Assembly: GCF_964033635.1 (NCBI RefSeq)
Contig: NZ_OZ035533.1
Span: 6,667,001-6,731,000, forward strand
DNA length: 64,000 bases
From: Chitinophaga sp. MM2321
GTDB lineage: Bacteria > Bacteroidota > Bacteroidia > Chitinophagales > Chitinophagaceae
Reading direction: 5' to 3'
This document shows positions 1 to 8,686 of the stretch, in pieces. The position numbers were made by a program, and so were the translations under genes. The notes beneath the pieces were generated by a model that had not been told where the DNA came from, ran no database searches, and saw only the letters and a list, made by a program, of their open reading frames with translations. Numbering within the stretch: the first letter of the stretch is position 1; each line of letters opens with the position of its first letter.

Positions 1-135
1 TTGATCCAGAACTTTAATACCTGGTCAATTACCAGGATAAGTATAACGATAAGTACTACGTGACGATATTTCAACTGATATTAAAATTTTATCAAAAATA
101 ATAGTTTATTTCAAAGTCGGAAACCTGCAATATCA
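1..135. other. Gap downstream of the MurF-Alr gene
   Basis: This edge segment is AT-rich and shows no coding frame. A short hairpin (CCTGGT at 20-25, ACCAGG at 31-36, five-base loop) is the only structure visible. It could help end transcription of the leftward gene at 136, but no T-run follows it on that strand, so the role is a guess. Confidence 0.3.
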
Positions 136-2640
136 TTATTCCTGGAAATATACTCTTTTTACCCGCTGTGAAATTCCTGTTAATATTTCATAGGGAATCG
201 TTTCTGCCCAATCTGATAGCTCCTGTACGGAGAGTTCTTCCCCAAATACAATGGCGGCATCGCCTTCCATTACTTCCGGAATATGGGTTACATCCAGCAT
301 CAGCATATCCATGGCTACCGCACCCACTACAGGGGCCAGTTTGCCGCGAACCAGCATTTTGCCGGTACCATTGCTCAATCTCCGGGGATAGCCATCTGCA
401 TAGCCTATACGTACTGTAGCGGTAACAGATGGTACTTTAGCCTCCCATCTGGCGCCATAACCTACGGTATCACCGGGTTCCAGCTGTTTCAGCTGCGCGA
501 TGGTGGTTTTCAGGGTGCTTACATTCCGCAGCTGATCCTGAATCCCGTTGCTGCTATCGATGCCGTACATGCCGATACCCAGGCGCACCATGTCGAGATG
601 CAGTTCAGGATGACGGGTAATAGCCGCACTGTTGGCAATATGACGGATCACGGTATAGCCCAGTGCTTTTTGCAATTCGTGGCTCATATCATAAAACAGC
701 CTTCCCTGCTGCTGTGTCAGCGCATCCTTTTCAGGATCTTCGCTGGCGGCAAGGTGACTGAAAATAGATTGTACTTTCATCAGCGGAGCGGCTGTCAGCA
801 GTTTTGCCAGTTCGGGAATATCACTTTTCACAAATCCCAGACGGTGCATGCCCGTATCCATTTTTACATGGATAGGGAAATCCGTTTTACCGGCTGCACT
901 CACTTCTTCCATAAACTGAAGGAGGATGTGCATGGAATATATTTCAGGCTCCAGGTTCCAGTGCAGGATAGCGTCGAAGCTGGCAGGTTCGGGATTCATC
1001 ACCATGATAGGCATGGTGATACCGGCCCTTCTCAGCTCCACTCCTTCATCTGCATAGGCTACCGCGAGATAGTCCACCCCATGGAATTGCAGGAGGTTGG
1101 CAATCTCGAAACTGCCGCTGCCATATGAAAATGCTTTTACCATCGCCATCAGCTTGGTGTCTGGCTTCAACATAGACTGATACAGCTTCACATTGTGTGC
1201 AATGGCGGTGAGGTTTATTTCCAGGATGGTTTGATGTGCCTTTTGCTCCAGCAATTTACCGATACGCTCAAATTGAAAGATGCGGGAACCTTTTACCAGT
1301 ATGGTTTCATTCTCGAAATCATCTGCATTGAACTGTTGGATATATTCATCGGTGGTATTGAAGAAAAGTGTTTTCAGTCCTTCTATCTGCAGAAAAGATT
1401 TCTTTTCCCTGCTGATATTTTTACCGATGGCAAGCAGTTTATTAATGCCTTTCTTTTGTAAGAGGTCAGCTACTTCTTCATACAGGGTAGCATCGCTTTT
1501 ACCACTTTGCAGAATATCACTCAGTACAACCGTTCGGGTAGCGTGCTGCTGCTGCTGTTGCAGGAAGTCCAGCGCAATGGTCAGTGAGCCCAGATCGAGG
1601 TTGTAGCTGTCGTTGATTACGGAGCAGTTGTTGATGCCCTGTTTCAGTTCCAGCCGCATGGCGATGTTGCTGAGGAGATCCATTCTTTGCTGGATCACTT
1701 CCTGTTCCTTGCCCATATAGAGCATGAGGGCCCAGCAGTGGATCGCATTTTCGATAGAACCTTCATCCACAAACGGAATGCTGATATGCAGCGGTTCCTG
1801 TTTGTAGAGTCCATCTATGCGGGTATGATTATCTTTTTTGTCAATGGTAATTACACGGAGGTCTGCATCTGTTTTCCTGGACCAGGAGAACAGTTCAGGG
1901 CCGCCTTCCTGGTTTTCTTTCTTGCCTACCTGGTTGTGGAAGGCCAGTACGCACTCATTCAGCGCCAGGTAATCTTTGCAATAGATCAGGATATCGCTTT
2001 TGGCGAAGAGTACCAGTTTTTCGTTGATCTTCTGACGGATATTCAAAAAACCTTCGCTATGGGCTTCGCCGATATTGGTGAAAATACCAATAGTAGGACG
2101 GATGATCTTTTCCAGGCTAACCATTTCACCAGGTTGTGAAATACCGGCTTCAAAGATGGCCAGCTGGTGTTCCGGCTTCATTTGCCATACCGATAGGGGT
2201 ACGCCAATTTGTGAGTTATAACTTTTGGGACTCCTGACAATGTTATAATCCTTTTCCAGTAGCTGGTACAACCATTCTTTCACAATGGTTTTTCCGTTGC
2301 TGCCGGTGACACCTATAACAGGTATCTGGAATTGATGACGATGTGAAGCTACCAGCGTGTGTAACGCCTGTAGTGTATCTTTAACCAGTATAAAATTGGC
2401 ATTGGGATAATTCTCTAACGGCACAGCTTCGCTCACTATAAAATTGCTGACACCCTTGCGGTACAGCTCATCTATGTATTGGTGGGCATTGCGCCGTTGG
2501 CTAACCAGGGCGATGAACAGTGAAGTTTCCGGAAAGCTGAGCTTCCGGCTGTCCAGTAAAAGGTGGTCAATTTCAGAAAATCCTGTCTCTTGCAACAATT
2601 CCCCTTTGAGGGTTTTGTTGATACTTGCTGCGTTATACAC
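136..2640 (-). CDS. Bifunctional MurF ligase / alanine racemase
   Basis: A fusion of UDP-MurNAc-tripeptide:D-Ala-D-Ala ligase (MurF, about residues 1-460) with a PLP-dependent alanine racemase (about 470-834), a known Bacteroidota arrangement that makes D-alanine and uses it for cytoplasmic peptidoglycan precursor synthesis. The MurF part has the ATP loop GVTGSNGKT at 110-118 and the early DSR at 30-32. The racemase part has the PLP lysine K502 in AMVKAFSYG and the likely catalytic tyrosine Y728 in VGYGARW. Oddity: where MurF proteins normally read DAYNANPxS, this one reads NDSYNLDLGS (343-352), while the separate MurF at 8.7-10 kb keeps the canonical motif. The racemase half therefore looks intact, whereas the ligase half may be specialised or weakened. 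The start is GTG at 2640; no ATG occurs near the expected N-terminus. Confidence 0.93.
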   Translation of the reverse strand: MYNAASINKTLKGELLQETGFSEIDHLLLDSRKLSFPETSLFIALVSQRRNAHQYIDELYRKGVSNFIVSEAVPLENYPNANFILVKDTLQALHTLVASHRHQFQIPVIGVTGSNGKTIVKEWLYQLLEKDYNIVRSPKSYNSQIGVPLSVWQMKPEHQLAIFEAGISQPGEMVSLEKIIRPTIGIFTNIGEAHSEGFLNIRQKINEKLVLFAKSDILIYCKDYLALNECVLAFHNQVGKKENQEGGPELFSWSRKTDADLRVITIDKKDNHTRIDGLYKQEPLHISIPFVDEGSIENAIHCWALMLYMGKEQEVIQQRMDLLSNIAMRLELKQGINNCSVINDSYNLDLGSLTIALDFLQQQQQHATRTVVLSDILQSGKSDATLYEEVADLLQKKGINKLLAIGKNISREKKSFLQIEGLKTLFFNTTDEYIQQFNADDFENETILVKGSRIFQFERIGKLLEQKAHQTILEINLTAIAHNVKLYQSMLKPDTKLMAMVKAFSYGSGSFEIANLLQFHGVDYLAVAYADEGVELRRAGITMPIMVMNPEPASFDAILHWNLEPEIYSMHILLQFMEEVSAAGKTDFPIHVKMDTGMHRLGFVKSDIPELAKLLTAAPLMKVQSIFSHLAASEDPEKDALTQQQGRLFYDMSHELQKALGYTVIRHIANSAAITRHPELHLDMVRLGIGMYGIDSSNGIQDQLRNVSTLKTTIAQLKQLEPGDTVGYGARWEAKVPSVTATVRIGYADGYPRRLSNGTGKMLVRGKLAPVVGAVAMDMLMLDVTHIPEVMEGDAAIVFGEELSVQELSDWAETIPYEILTGISQRVKRVYFQE

Positions 2641-2698
2641 TTTTGTCAGGTTTGAATAATCACTTAGCAGCTACAAAAAATTAGTTTACAGCTGCTGT

Positions 2699-3637
2699 TT
2701 ACTTTACTTCTCCTTCCGGTAATCCTTTTTTCTGATGATAGTGCGAATAAAGAATGGAACCTCCAAGGCATAGTACAATCACGATCAGTGACACGTACAC
2801 CGGAATATGTATAAAATACTCTGCCAGCATTTTAACTCCTATATATATCAGTACGATGGCAATACCCTGGGGGAGATATTCAAATTTATCAACCGCTCCC
2901 CTCAGTAAAAAGAACAGGGATCTTAGTCCCAGCACGGCAAATATATTGGAAGTATACACAACTACCGGTTGTTGTGAGATGGCAAATACTGCCGGAATGG
3001 AATCCAGCGCAAAGATAATATCTGTAACTGCCAGCATCAGTACGACTACCGATAATGTGGTGAAATATACCTTTTTATTTTTTTTGATAACAAATTTTCC
3101 TTTCGGTTCTTCTGATGTTATCCGCAGGTATTTATTCATAAACCGGTAGGCCACACTTTCTTCCGGTTTAAATTCATCCTCTGCTTTTGCAGTAAACATC
3201 TTAATGCCTGTATAAAGCAGGAAAAGACCGAAAATATAGAGGATCCAGTCGAAACGGCTGATCAGCACCACGCCTACACTGATAAATATAGCCCTGAATA
3301 TGAGGGCCATCAGGATTCCTATCAGTAGTACCCGGGAGTAGTTTTCCTCTTTTATTTTGAAGAAGTTGAAGATGAGAATGAATACAAAGATATTGTCCAT
3401 AGATAAGGACTTCTCCATGAGATAGGCGCTCATGAAGCTGATAGCTGTTTCGGAGCCATCTTCATACCACATAAAACCAAAAAACAAAACAGACAGCCCC
3501 ACCCAGAAAATACTCTGCAGCAATGCCGTTTTCATAGATGTCTTCTGGTTCTTTTTACTGAATAGGCCTAAGTCAAAAATTAGTGCCAGGACGATTACAA
3601 TTGCAAAAATGAGATACGTCCATTGGATGGGTGTCAT
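2699..3637 (-). CDS. TerC/Alx family integral membrane protein
   Basis: A 312-residue inner-membrane protein with about nine hydrophobic segments. The family marks SLSMDNIFVF (first half) and ALDSIPAVFAI (second half) carry the conserved membrane aspartates of the TerC/Alx family. Members are linked to manganese export, metal loading of secreted proteins and pH or tellurite response; the substrate here cannot be read from the sequence. A charged cytoplasmic loop with many lysines (near residues 170-190) separates the two halves. It is transcribed alone, in the same direction as MurF-Alr, and the ATG start lies about 90 bases from the end of gldG. Confidence 0.88.
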   Translation of the reverse strand: MTPIQWTYLIFAIVIVLALIFDLGLFSKKNQKTSMKTALLQSIFWVGLSVLFFGFMWYEDGSETAISFMSAYLMEKSLSMDNIFVFILIFNFFKIKEENYSRVLLIGILMALIFRAIFISVGVVLISRFDWILYIFGLFLLYTGIKMFTAKAEDEFKPEESVAYRFMNKYLRITSEEPKGKFVIKKNKKVYFTTLSVVVLMLAVTDIIFALDSIPAVFAISQQPVVVYTSNIFAVLGLRSLFFLLRGAVDKFEYLPQGIAIVLIYIGVKMLAEYFIHIPVYVSLIVIVLCLGGSILYSHYHQKKGLPEGEVK

Positions 3638-3730
3638 GCGACCTTGTTTTTTTTATGAGGAGCAAAGATAGTCATTTCTGACTAAGACATTAAGAACCAA
3701 TGGCGTGAAAGCGTTCCTATAGCATAGCTA

Positions 3731-5434
3731 TTATGCTGCAAATTTGCGCTGGCGCACAAACTGGAAAACCATTGCAAACACCAGTACCAGCCCTATAGGC
3801 ACCAGGAAGCAGATTATCTGCCATTTTGTTTTTGTTTGTTTTATTTTTTCTGCATCCAGTAAACGCAGCGTCAGTTCTTTATTCCTGCTTTCCATGATCC
3901 CGCTGTTACCACTGAGGTATTCCAGGCAGTTGAGGAGAAATTCTTTATTGGCAAAGGCGAAGCCGGGGTTAAATTCGTTGATACCCATCTGCAAAGGGCC
4001 ATCCTTGCGGGATACAGCGTTTGCAATCAGGTCGCCATCGCTCACCACGATCATTTTATTGATGGTGTCGGAAGATTCCCGGAAAGGCTTACCGGATATG
4101 CGTTGCAGATCGCTCATTACTTCCGGCGACAACCTGTTGCGGAATAAAGAGGTAAAATGCCCTTCAAGCAAAACAGCTGCCGGCACATTTTGCTGCCGGT
4201 ATTCACGTGGATTGGGCTTTGTTTTTACAGATTCCCAGCTTATCAGTACCGGAACACGAACACTGCGGCTGTGACGGGAGGTGGTGAGCAGAATGGTTTT
4301 CTGTACACCAGGTGCTTTCACGGTATCCAGTGAGCTGACAAAACGACTTAGCACCATATCCATATTTTTTACAATAGGATGAGCGCCGGTAGGTGTGAGC
4401 ATGGGAAAGTACGGAAAAGGTACAGGTTGGATCTGTGGCCTGTTGCCAACATTGCCTACAATCAGCGGTACCACATCACATTGCAGGTCCTGTACAAGAT
4501 CCTGGTTAATGCGCACCCCATAACGGAAAAGAAGGTCTTCCAGGTTGAGCCCCCGATCAAATGCAAAAAATTCGGGATGTTGCTGAAGACTATCCATCGT
4601 GGCATTCGTTTCATCGATAAACCACAACACTTTTCCGCCATTCATCACGTATTGGTCTATTTTCAGTTTGTCGGCATCGCTGAAAGCACTGGCCGGCTTG
4701 GCAAAAAGAAGGATATCAAAATCTTCCGGGATATAGGACGTGCCCTGTAAGGTGAGCGTATCCAGGCTGTAGTTGCTCTGCAATGTATTTAATGCATCAT
4801 ATACTTCTACGCCGAGCGACTCACCGTTGCCCAGCATATAACCGATCAACGGTTTTTTATCTTCCTTTAATTTACTGATCGCGTTGGCAAACTGGTACTC
4901 CAGTAGTGCTTCGGAATTCACCATCGTTTGCAACGGATCTTGTCCACCCTGGTTTTTCAGGAGGTTTACGCCGATGGTCTTTCCTTTGTAATGTACCAGG
5001 GCGCCGGGGAAGATGAGTTTTTCCGCAAAACCTTCGCCGGATTCTTCCTGCACTTTCATATTAAAAGGCATGATGCCCTGTTCGGTAAGTTCACCGAGAA
5101 ATTTCATCCGTGCAGAGTCAGAAAGCCCTTGTCCGGGATTGATAAAAGTAAAACGGATGTTTTGTTTACCGTATTCCCTGAACTCTTCCAGCAATTCCCT
5201 GGTGGATTGGGCCAGCTGCCTGAAACTGGCAGGATAATCCCCTTTGAGAAATACTTCAATATCAACCGGGCTGTTGAGGTTGCGCAGCATTTGCCGTGTG
5301 TTGCCGGTCAGTGTATATCGTTTTTCCGCTGTCAGATCCCACCTGCCGTGAAAGTACGCTGCTGCTATATTGATGCCCGTTAGTGCCAGTATTACTACCA
5401 GCGCCCGTTGTATATATTTTTTTCGTTTAGTCAT
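3731..5434 (-). CDS. gldG: Gliding motility ABC transporter component GldG
   Basis: A 567-residue protein matching GldG, which with GldF and the ATPase GldA forms an ABC transporter associated with Bacteroidota gliding. It has an N-terminal membrane anchor just after MTKRKKYIQR, a long extracytoplasmic ABC-auxiliary-type region and a C-terminal anchor (WQIICFLVPIGLVLVFAMVF) ending in RQRKFAA. I chose the ATG at 5434. The frame stays open for another 34 codons, but those codons are translated through a long palindrome (5457-5556) and look non-coding. gldF lies directly upstream on the same strand, so the two form an operon; gldA is not in the window. Confidence 0.88.
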   Translation of the reverse strand: MTKRKKYIQRALVVILALTGINIAAAYFHGRWDLTAEKRYTLTGNTRQMLRNLNSPVDIEVFLKGDYPASFRQLAQSTRELLEEFREYGKQNIRFTFINPGQGLSDSARMKFLGELTEQGIMPFNMKVQEESGEGFAEKLIFPGALVHYKGKTIGVNLLKNQGGQDPLQTMVNSEALLEYQFANAISKLKEDKKPLIGYMLGNGESLGVEVYDALNTLQSNYSLDTLTLQGTSYIPEDFDILLFAKPASAFSDADKLKIDQYVMNGGKVLWFIDETNATMDSLQQHPEFFAFDRGLNLEDLLFRYGVRINQDLVQDLQCDVVPLIVGNVGNRPQIQPVPFPYFPMLTPTGAHPIVKNMDMVLSRFVSSLDTVKAPGVQKTILLTTSRHSRSVRVPVLISWESVKTKPNPREYRQQNVPAAVLLEGHFTSLFRNRLSPEVMSDLQRISGKPFRESSDTINKMIVVSDGDLIANAVSRKDGPLQMGINEFNPGFAFANKEFLLNCLEYLSGNSGIMESRNKELTLRLLDAEKIKQTKTKWQIICFLVPIGLVLVFAMVFQFVRQRKFAA

Positions 5435-5456
5435 ACATTGAAATTTTCTGATTTTC

Positions 5457-5556
5457 TGATTTTTTGATTTTGGAATTTGAAATGCAGCGGAGATATCTTT
5501 CTGATATATTAGCGGGAAATCTCCGCTGCATTTCAAATTCCAAAATCAAAAAATCA
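5457..5556. repeat. Long palindrome between gldF and gldG
   Basis: Arms of 38 bases (5457-5494 and 5519-5556) are perfect inverted copies around a 24-base spacer. They contain the words GATTTTTTGATTTTGG and GCAGCGGAGAT. The element lies inside the gldFG transcription unit, in the 136-base gap between the two genes, so in RNA it would form a very strong hairpin between them. It could lower gldG expression, protect the gldF message, or be a mobile or selfish repeat. It belongs to a family of similar elements across the window. Confidence 0.9.
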
Positions 5557-5570
5557 AAAATCCCAAAATA

Positions 5571-6311
5571 TTATCCCTGTTGCCAGAGTTTTCTATGGAG
5601 AGATAATTTTGTGAGATAAAGCATCAGTCCTATTATGCTGATGAAATAGACGATATCACGACTGTCGATCACCCCACGGCTGATAGATGCATAGTGAAAT
5701 TTGATGCCGGCCATTTGCAGGTAATAATCTGCGCCGCCGCTGAATCCCGGTATTTTACTGAGTGCGTCGAAGCCGTTATAAAAGATGAAACAGGTAAAGA
5801 GTGCAATCAGAAAGGCTACCATGGCGTTGGTGGTGAGGGATGATGACCACAGGCCGATGGCTGTGAAAACGGCGCCCAGCAGGAATAAGCCGGTATATGC
5901 GCCGAGTATGCCGCCATTATCCAGTTGTTGCGGGTTTACGCTCAGCTGCCGGATGGCGATATAATATATAACCGTTGGCAATAAGGATATGGCTACAATC
6001 AGGAGGCTGCCCCAGAACTTGCCCAGCACGATCTGCCAGGAGGTGAGTGGTTTGGTACTTAATAATTCCATGGTGCCTGTTTTAAATTCATCCGCAAAGC
6101 TGCGCATGGTAATGGCTGGAATCAGTAACAGGTAGATGAGTGGCGCCAGGTCAAAAAGCGGGTCCAGGTTGGCGTAACCGGTGTCGAGCAGGCTCGTATC
6201 CGGAAACACAAAAAGCAATAAGCCGTTTGCCAGTAAAAAAAGAATGATGGCCACATAGCCCGTGACACTGCTGAAGAACTGGTTTATTTCTTTCTTAAAG
6301 ATGGCAAGCAT
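5571..6311 (-). CDS. gldF: Gliding motility ABC transporter permease GldF
   Basis: A 246-residue permease with six hydrophobic segments, starting MLAIFKKEINQFFSS as is typical for GldF. The segment TMRSFADEFKTGTMELLSTKPLTSWQIVLGKF is the ABC-2 type permease signature of this family (cited here only by its ends: TMRSFADEF and IVLGKF). The frame is open for 29 more codons upstream, toward the cysteine desulfurase stop, but those residues do not fit GldF, so I took the ATG at 6311. It is upstream of gldG on the same strand and presumably cotranscribed with it. Together with GldA it would form the inner-membrane part of a gliding-associated transporter. Confidence 0.9.
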   Translation of the reverse strand: MLAIFKKEINQFFSSVTGYVAIILFLLANGLLLFVFPDTSLLDTGYANLDPLFDLAPLIYLLLIPAITMRSFADEFKTGTMELLSTKPLTSWQIVLGKFWGSLLIVAISLLPTVIYYIAIRQLSVNPQQLDNGGILGAYTGLFLLGAVFTAIGLWSSSLTTNAMVAFLIALFTCFIFYNGFDALSKIPGFSGGADYYLQMAGIKFHYASISRGVIDSRDIVYFISIIGLMLYLTKLSLHRKLWQQG

Positions 6312-6378
6312 GAACAGTTTTGTAAGGATTAGGATGAGTAAAAGTACAAATATAAAAGTAAACGTTACAGGCAGGAAA

Positions 6379-7617
6379 TCATTGCTTTCCGGTTGCATTC
6401 TGCTGATGTGCCCAGCTGAGGGTGTCCATTTCTGTACCGTCTTTGAACAGTTCCCACAACGGGCTTTCCGCCCTTAGCTTATTCACGGTGTCTGTAACGG
6501 TCCGGATGGCGAAGTCTATTTGTTCATCCGTGGTGAAGCGTCCCAGCCCGAAACGGAGAGAGGCGTGTGCGAGATCATCGCCGAGTCCGAGTGCTTTGAG
6601 CACATAGCTGGGCTCCATGGAGGCAGAGGTACAGGCCGATCCGGAAGAGAGCGCGATGGTTTTGTTAAAACCCATCAGCAGCGTTTCTCCTTCTATATAT
6701 TTAAAGGAGAGATTGGTTGTATGTGGCAGCCGGTGTAGCGTAGAGCCGTTTACGTAAGACTGCTCCAGTTGCAGTAAAGCGGCTTCCAGGCGGTTACGCA
6801 TCACAGACAGGCGTTTGGCATCGGCATCCATTTCCTGCAGGCATAGCTCGCAGGCTTTGCCGAGGGCGGCGATGCCGGGTACATTCAGGGTGCCGGAGCG
6901 CATACCTTTTTCATGGCCGCCGCCATCCATCTGTGCTGTCAGCTTTACCCGGGGCGATTTGCGGCGTACATATAAGGCGCCCACTCCTTTGGGACCATAC
7001 ATTTTATGGGCGCTCAGTGCCAGCAGATCGATGCCGTCTCTGATGACATCTATAGGGATCTTACCGGCGGCCTGGGTGGCATCCGACATAAAAATGATGT
7101 TGTGTTTTTTGGCGATGGCGCCGATTTCGGGCACAGGGTTGAGCACACCTATTTCATTGTTGGCATACATCATGGCCACCAGTATGGTTTGTGGCGTAAT
7201 GGCTGCTTCCAGTTCCCGGAGATCAGGCAATCCTTCGTTGTTTACCGGCAGATAGGTAACCTGTGCGCCCCGTTTTTCCAGGTGTTTGCAGGTGTCCAGC
7301 ACTGCTTTATGTTCTATGGCAGTAGTAATAATATGATTGCCTTTGCCGGCGTACATTTCGTATACACCTTTCAGGGCGAGGTTTACGCTTTCTGTCGCAC
7401 CTGAAGTAAAAATGATTTCCCCGGGTGAAGCACCGATCAACATGGCTACCTGTTCACGTGCATGGTCTACTGCGGCTTCTGCTGCCCATCCCAGGGAGTG
7501 ACTGCGGCTGGCTGCGTTACCAAACATTTCTGTGAAATAGGGTAACATTACTTCTACCACCCTGGGATCGCAGGGAGTAGTCGCATTATTATCCAGGTAG
7601 ACAGGCAGCTTCAGCAT
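6379..7617 (-). CDS. Cysteine desulfurase (IscS/NifS family)
   Basis: A PLP enzyme that takes sulfur from cysteine for iron-sulfur clusters and thio-cofactors. The 412-residue protein begins MLKLPVYLDNNATTPCD, with the usual PLP lysine K205 in LSAHKMYGPKG and the active-site cysteine C329 in SSGSACTSA. The short active-site loop and the SSGSAC context place it with class I (IscS/NifS-like) desulfurases. The reading frame is open 29 codons further upstream, but family alignment supports the ATG at 7617. gldF starts 67 bases after its stop on the same strand, so some readthrough into the gld genes is possible. No iscU, sufB or regulator is adjacent. Confidence 0.93.
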   Translation of the reverse strand: MLKLPVYLDNNATTPCDPRVVEVMLPYFTEMFGNAASRSHSLGWAAEAAVDHAREQVAMLIGASPGEIIFTSGATESVNLALKGVYEMYAGKGNHIITTAIEHKAVLDTCKHLEKRGAQVTYLPVNNEGLPDLRELEAAITPQTILVAMMYANNEIGVLNPVPEIGAIAKKHNIIFMSDATQAAGKIPIDVIRDGIDLLALSAHKMYGPKGVGALYVRRKSPRVKLTAQMDGGGHEKGMRSGTLNVPGIAALGKACELCLQEMDADAKRLSVMRNRLEAALLQLEQSYVNGSTLHRLPHTTNLSFKYIEGETLLMGFNKTIALSSGSACTSASMEPSYVLKALGLGDDLAHASLRFGLGRFTTDEQIDFAIRTVTDTVNKLRAESPLWELFKDGTEMDTLSWAHQQNATGKQ

Positions 7618-7749
7618 ATTTGTTTTAATTTTTATATTAAATCGTAAACAATTCAAATCTACGACATAAGTTCTATTTTTACCGGGCAGGGTCATTACCC
7701 GCAACGATCAATTTCTTGTTATTTATTTTGTACCGGTAAAAGCAGTTTC

Positions 7750-8151
7750 ATGTTAAAAGTTGAGCATATTGGTATAGCGGTTCAATCGTTATCTGTTTCG
7801 ATTCCACTGTTTGAAAAATTGTTGGATACACCTTGTTATAAAACAGAAGAAGTGAGCAGTGAGCAGGTACAAACAGCGTTTTTCCAACAGGGGGAAACGA
7901 AAATAGAATTGCTGGAGGCAACGGGGCCGGGTAGTGCTATTGCAAAGTTCCTGGAAAAAAAAGGGGAAGGCATGCATCATATTGCTTTTGAGGTAGCGGA
8001 TATTTATGCAGAGATGAAGCGGTTGGCGGGAGAAGGTTTTGTTTTATTGCAGGAGCATCCCAAGCAGGGAGCGGATAATAAACTTATTTGTTTCCTGCAT
8101 CCGAAGAATACAAATGGTGTTTTGATTGAAATATGCCAGGAGATCAAGTAA
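7750..8151 (+). CDS. mce: Methylmalonyl-CoA epimerase
   Basis: A 133-residue vicinal-oxygen-chelate (glyoxalase-fold) protein that interconverts the (R) and (S) forms of methylmalonyl-CoA in propionate metabolism. It opens MLKVEHIGIAVQSL with the first metal histidine H6; the second metal histidine is in GMHHIAFEV and the metal glutamate in VLIEICQ near the C-terminus. The length is normal for the family. Methylmalonyl-CoA mutase is not in the window. It is divergent from the cysteine desulfurase, with about 130 bases between them. Confidence 0.92.
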   Translation: MLKVEHIGIAVQSLSVSIPLFEKLLDTPCYKTEEVSSEQVQTAFFQQGETKIELLEATGPGSAIAKFLEKKGEGMHHIAFEVADIYAEMKRLAGEGFVLLQEHPKQGADNKLICFLHPKNTNGVLIEICQEIK

Positions 8152-8451
8152 AGAATAACTTAAATATTAGAAAATTTATTAATTAGATTTTTTTTTAGTT
8201 TTTTTCCATTTTAGCAATCCAAACAAACCCTGGACTACGTAGATAATATGAATCACCCGGAAAGAGGGGACAGACAAACCAAAATATTTTTAATTTTTCG
8301 AACAATTATATTTTCTGATACGTTATCTCTATATAATACTTTCGAACAAATAATAAATCACCAAGACTCAAAATATTATAAAGCTTAAATTTTATGTATT
8401 AATAATCTTTAAGTTTTCACGATTACTCTAAAGTTGGCATAGGTTATGAAC

Positions 8452-8487
8452 ACCTGCGGGTTTTTTAGCTTGCAGGTCTTTTTTTTT
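8452..8487 (+). terminator. Rho-independent terminator-like hairpin
   Basis: ACCTGC (8452-8457) pairs with GCAGGT (8472-8477) around a 14-base loop and is followed by CTTTTTTTTT. It is 300 bases past the mce stop, so it may end the mce message or a separate small RNA that starts in the gap. Confidence 0.55.
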
Positions 8488-8536
8488 AGCCAATTTCTTC
8501 GGTAAAGGAAATAATCTACAGTGGGTTTCTCTAAAG

Positions 8537-8637
8537 AGCAGCATGGCTGCTTATTCCTAGAACGATATTAGTATTCAATTAATTGTGCACGCCATATAAA
8601 ATGGCGGAATTTCCCTGTGCGGATAAGCCAGGGAAAT
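8537..8637. ncRNA. Candidate structured RNA: three consecutive hairpins
   Basis: Hairpin 1: AGCAGC (8537-8542) with GCTGCT (8546-8551). Hairpin 2: CGCCAT (8590-8595) with ATGGCG (8601-8606). Hairpin 3: ATTTCCCTG (8609-8617) with CAGGGAAAT (8629-8637). All stems are perfect. The strand is not determined, and no promoter of the TAnnTTTG type could be placed with confidence. It may be a small RNA or the 3' structure of the murF message. Confidence 0.3.
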
Positions 8638-8686
8638 AGCAGGTAAAATGATGATGACAACGATTACAACAAAACAACCCAAACGC

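Larger units (their letters stand above)
8152..8686. other. 535-base intergenic region with structured elements
   Basis: The longest gene-free stretch, between convergent mce and murF. No convincing reading frame is visible. It holds an AT-rich left half with a nine-base direct repeat TTCGAACAA (8298-8306 and 8341-8349), a terminator-like hairpin at 8452-8487, and three compact hairpins in a row at 8537-8637. The clustering of hairpins suggests a small structured RNA on one strand, but I cannot match it to a known RNA family. Confidence 0.5.

Noticed and set aside
283..1128. A 281-codon open frame on the + strand
   Set aside because: It lies entirely antisense to the MurF-Alr gene, has no recognisable protein pattern, and is explained by the codon bias of the real gene.
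5435..5536. A 34-residue N-terminal extension of GldG
   Set aside because: It is translated through a palindrome arm and has no relation to GldG; the membrane anchor starts right after the ATG at 5434.
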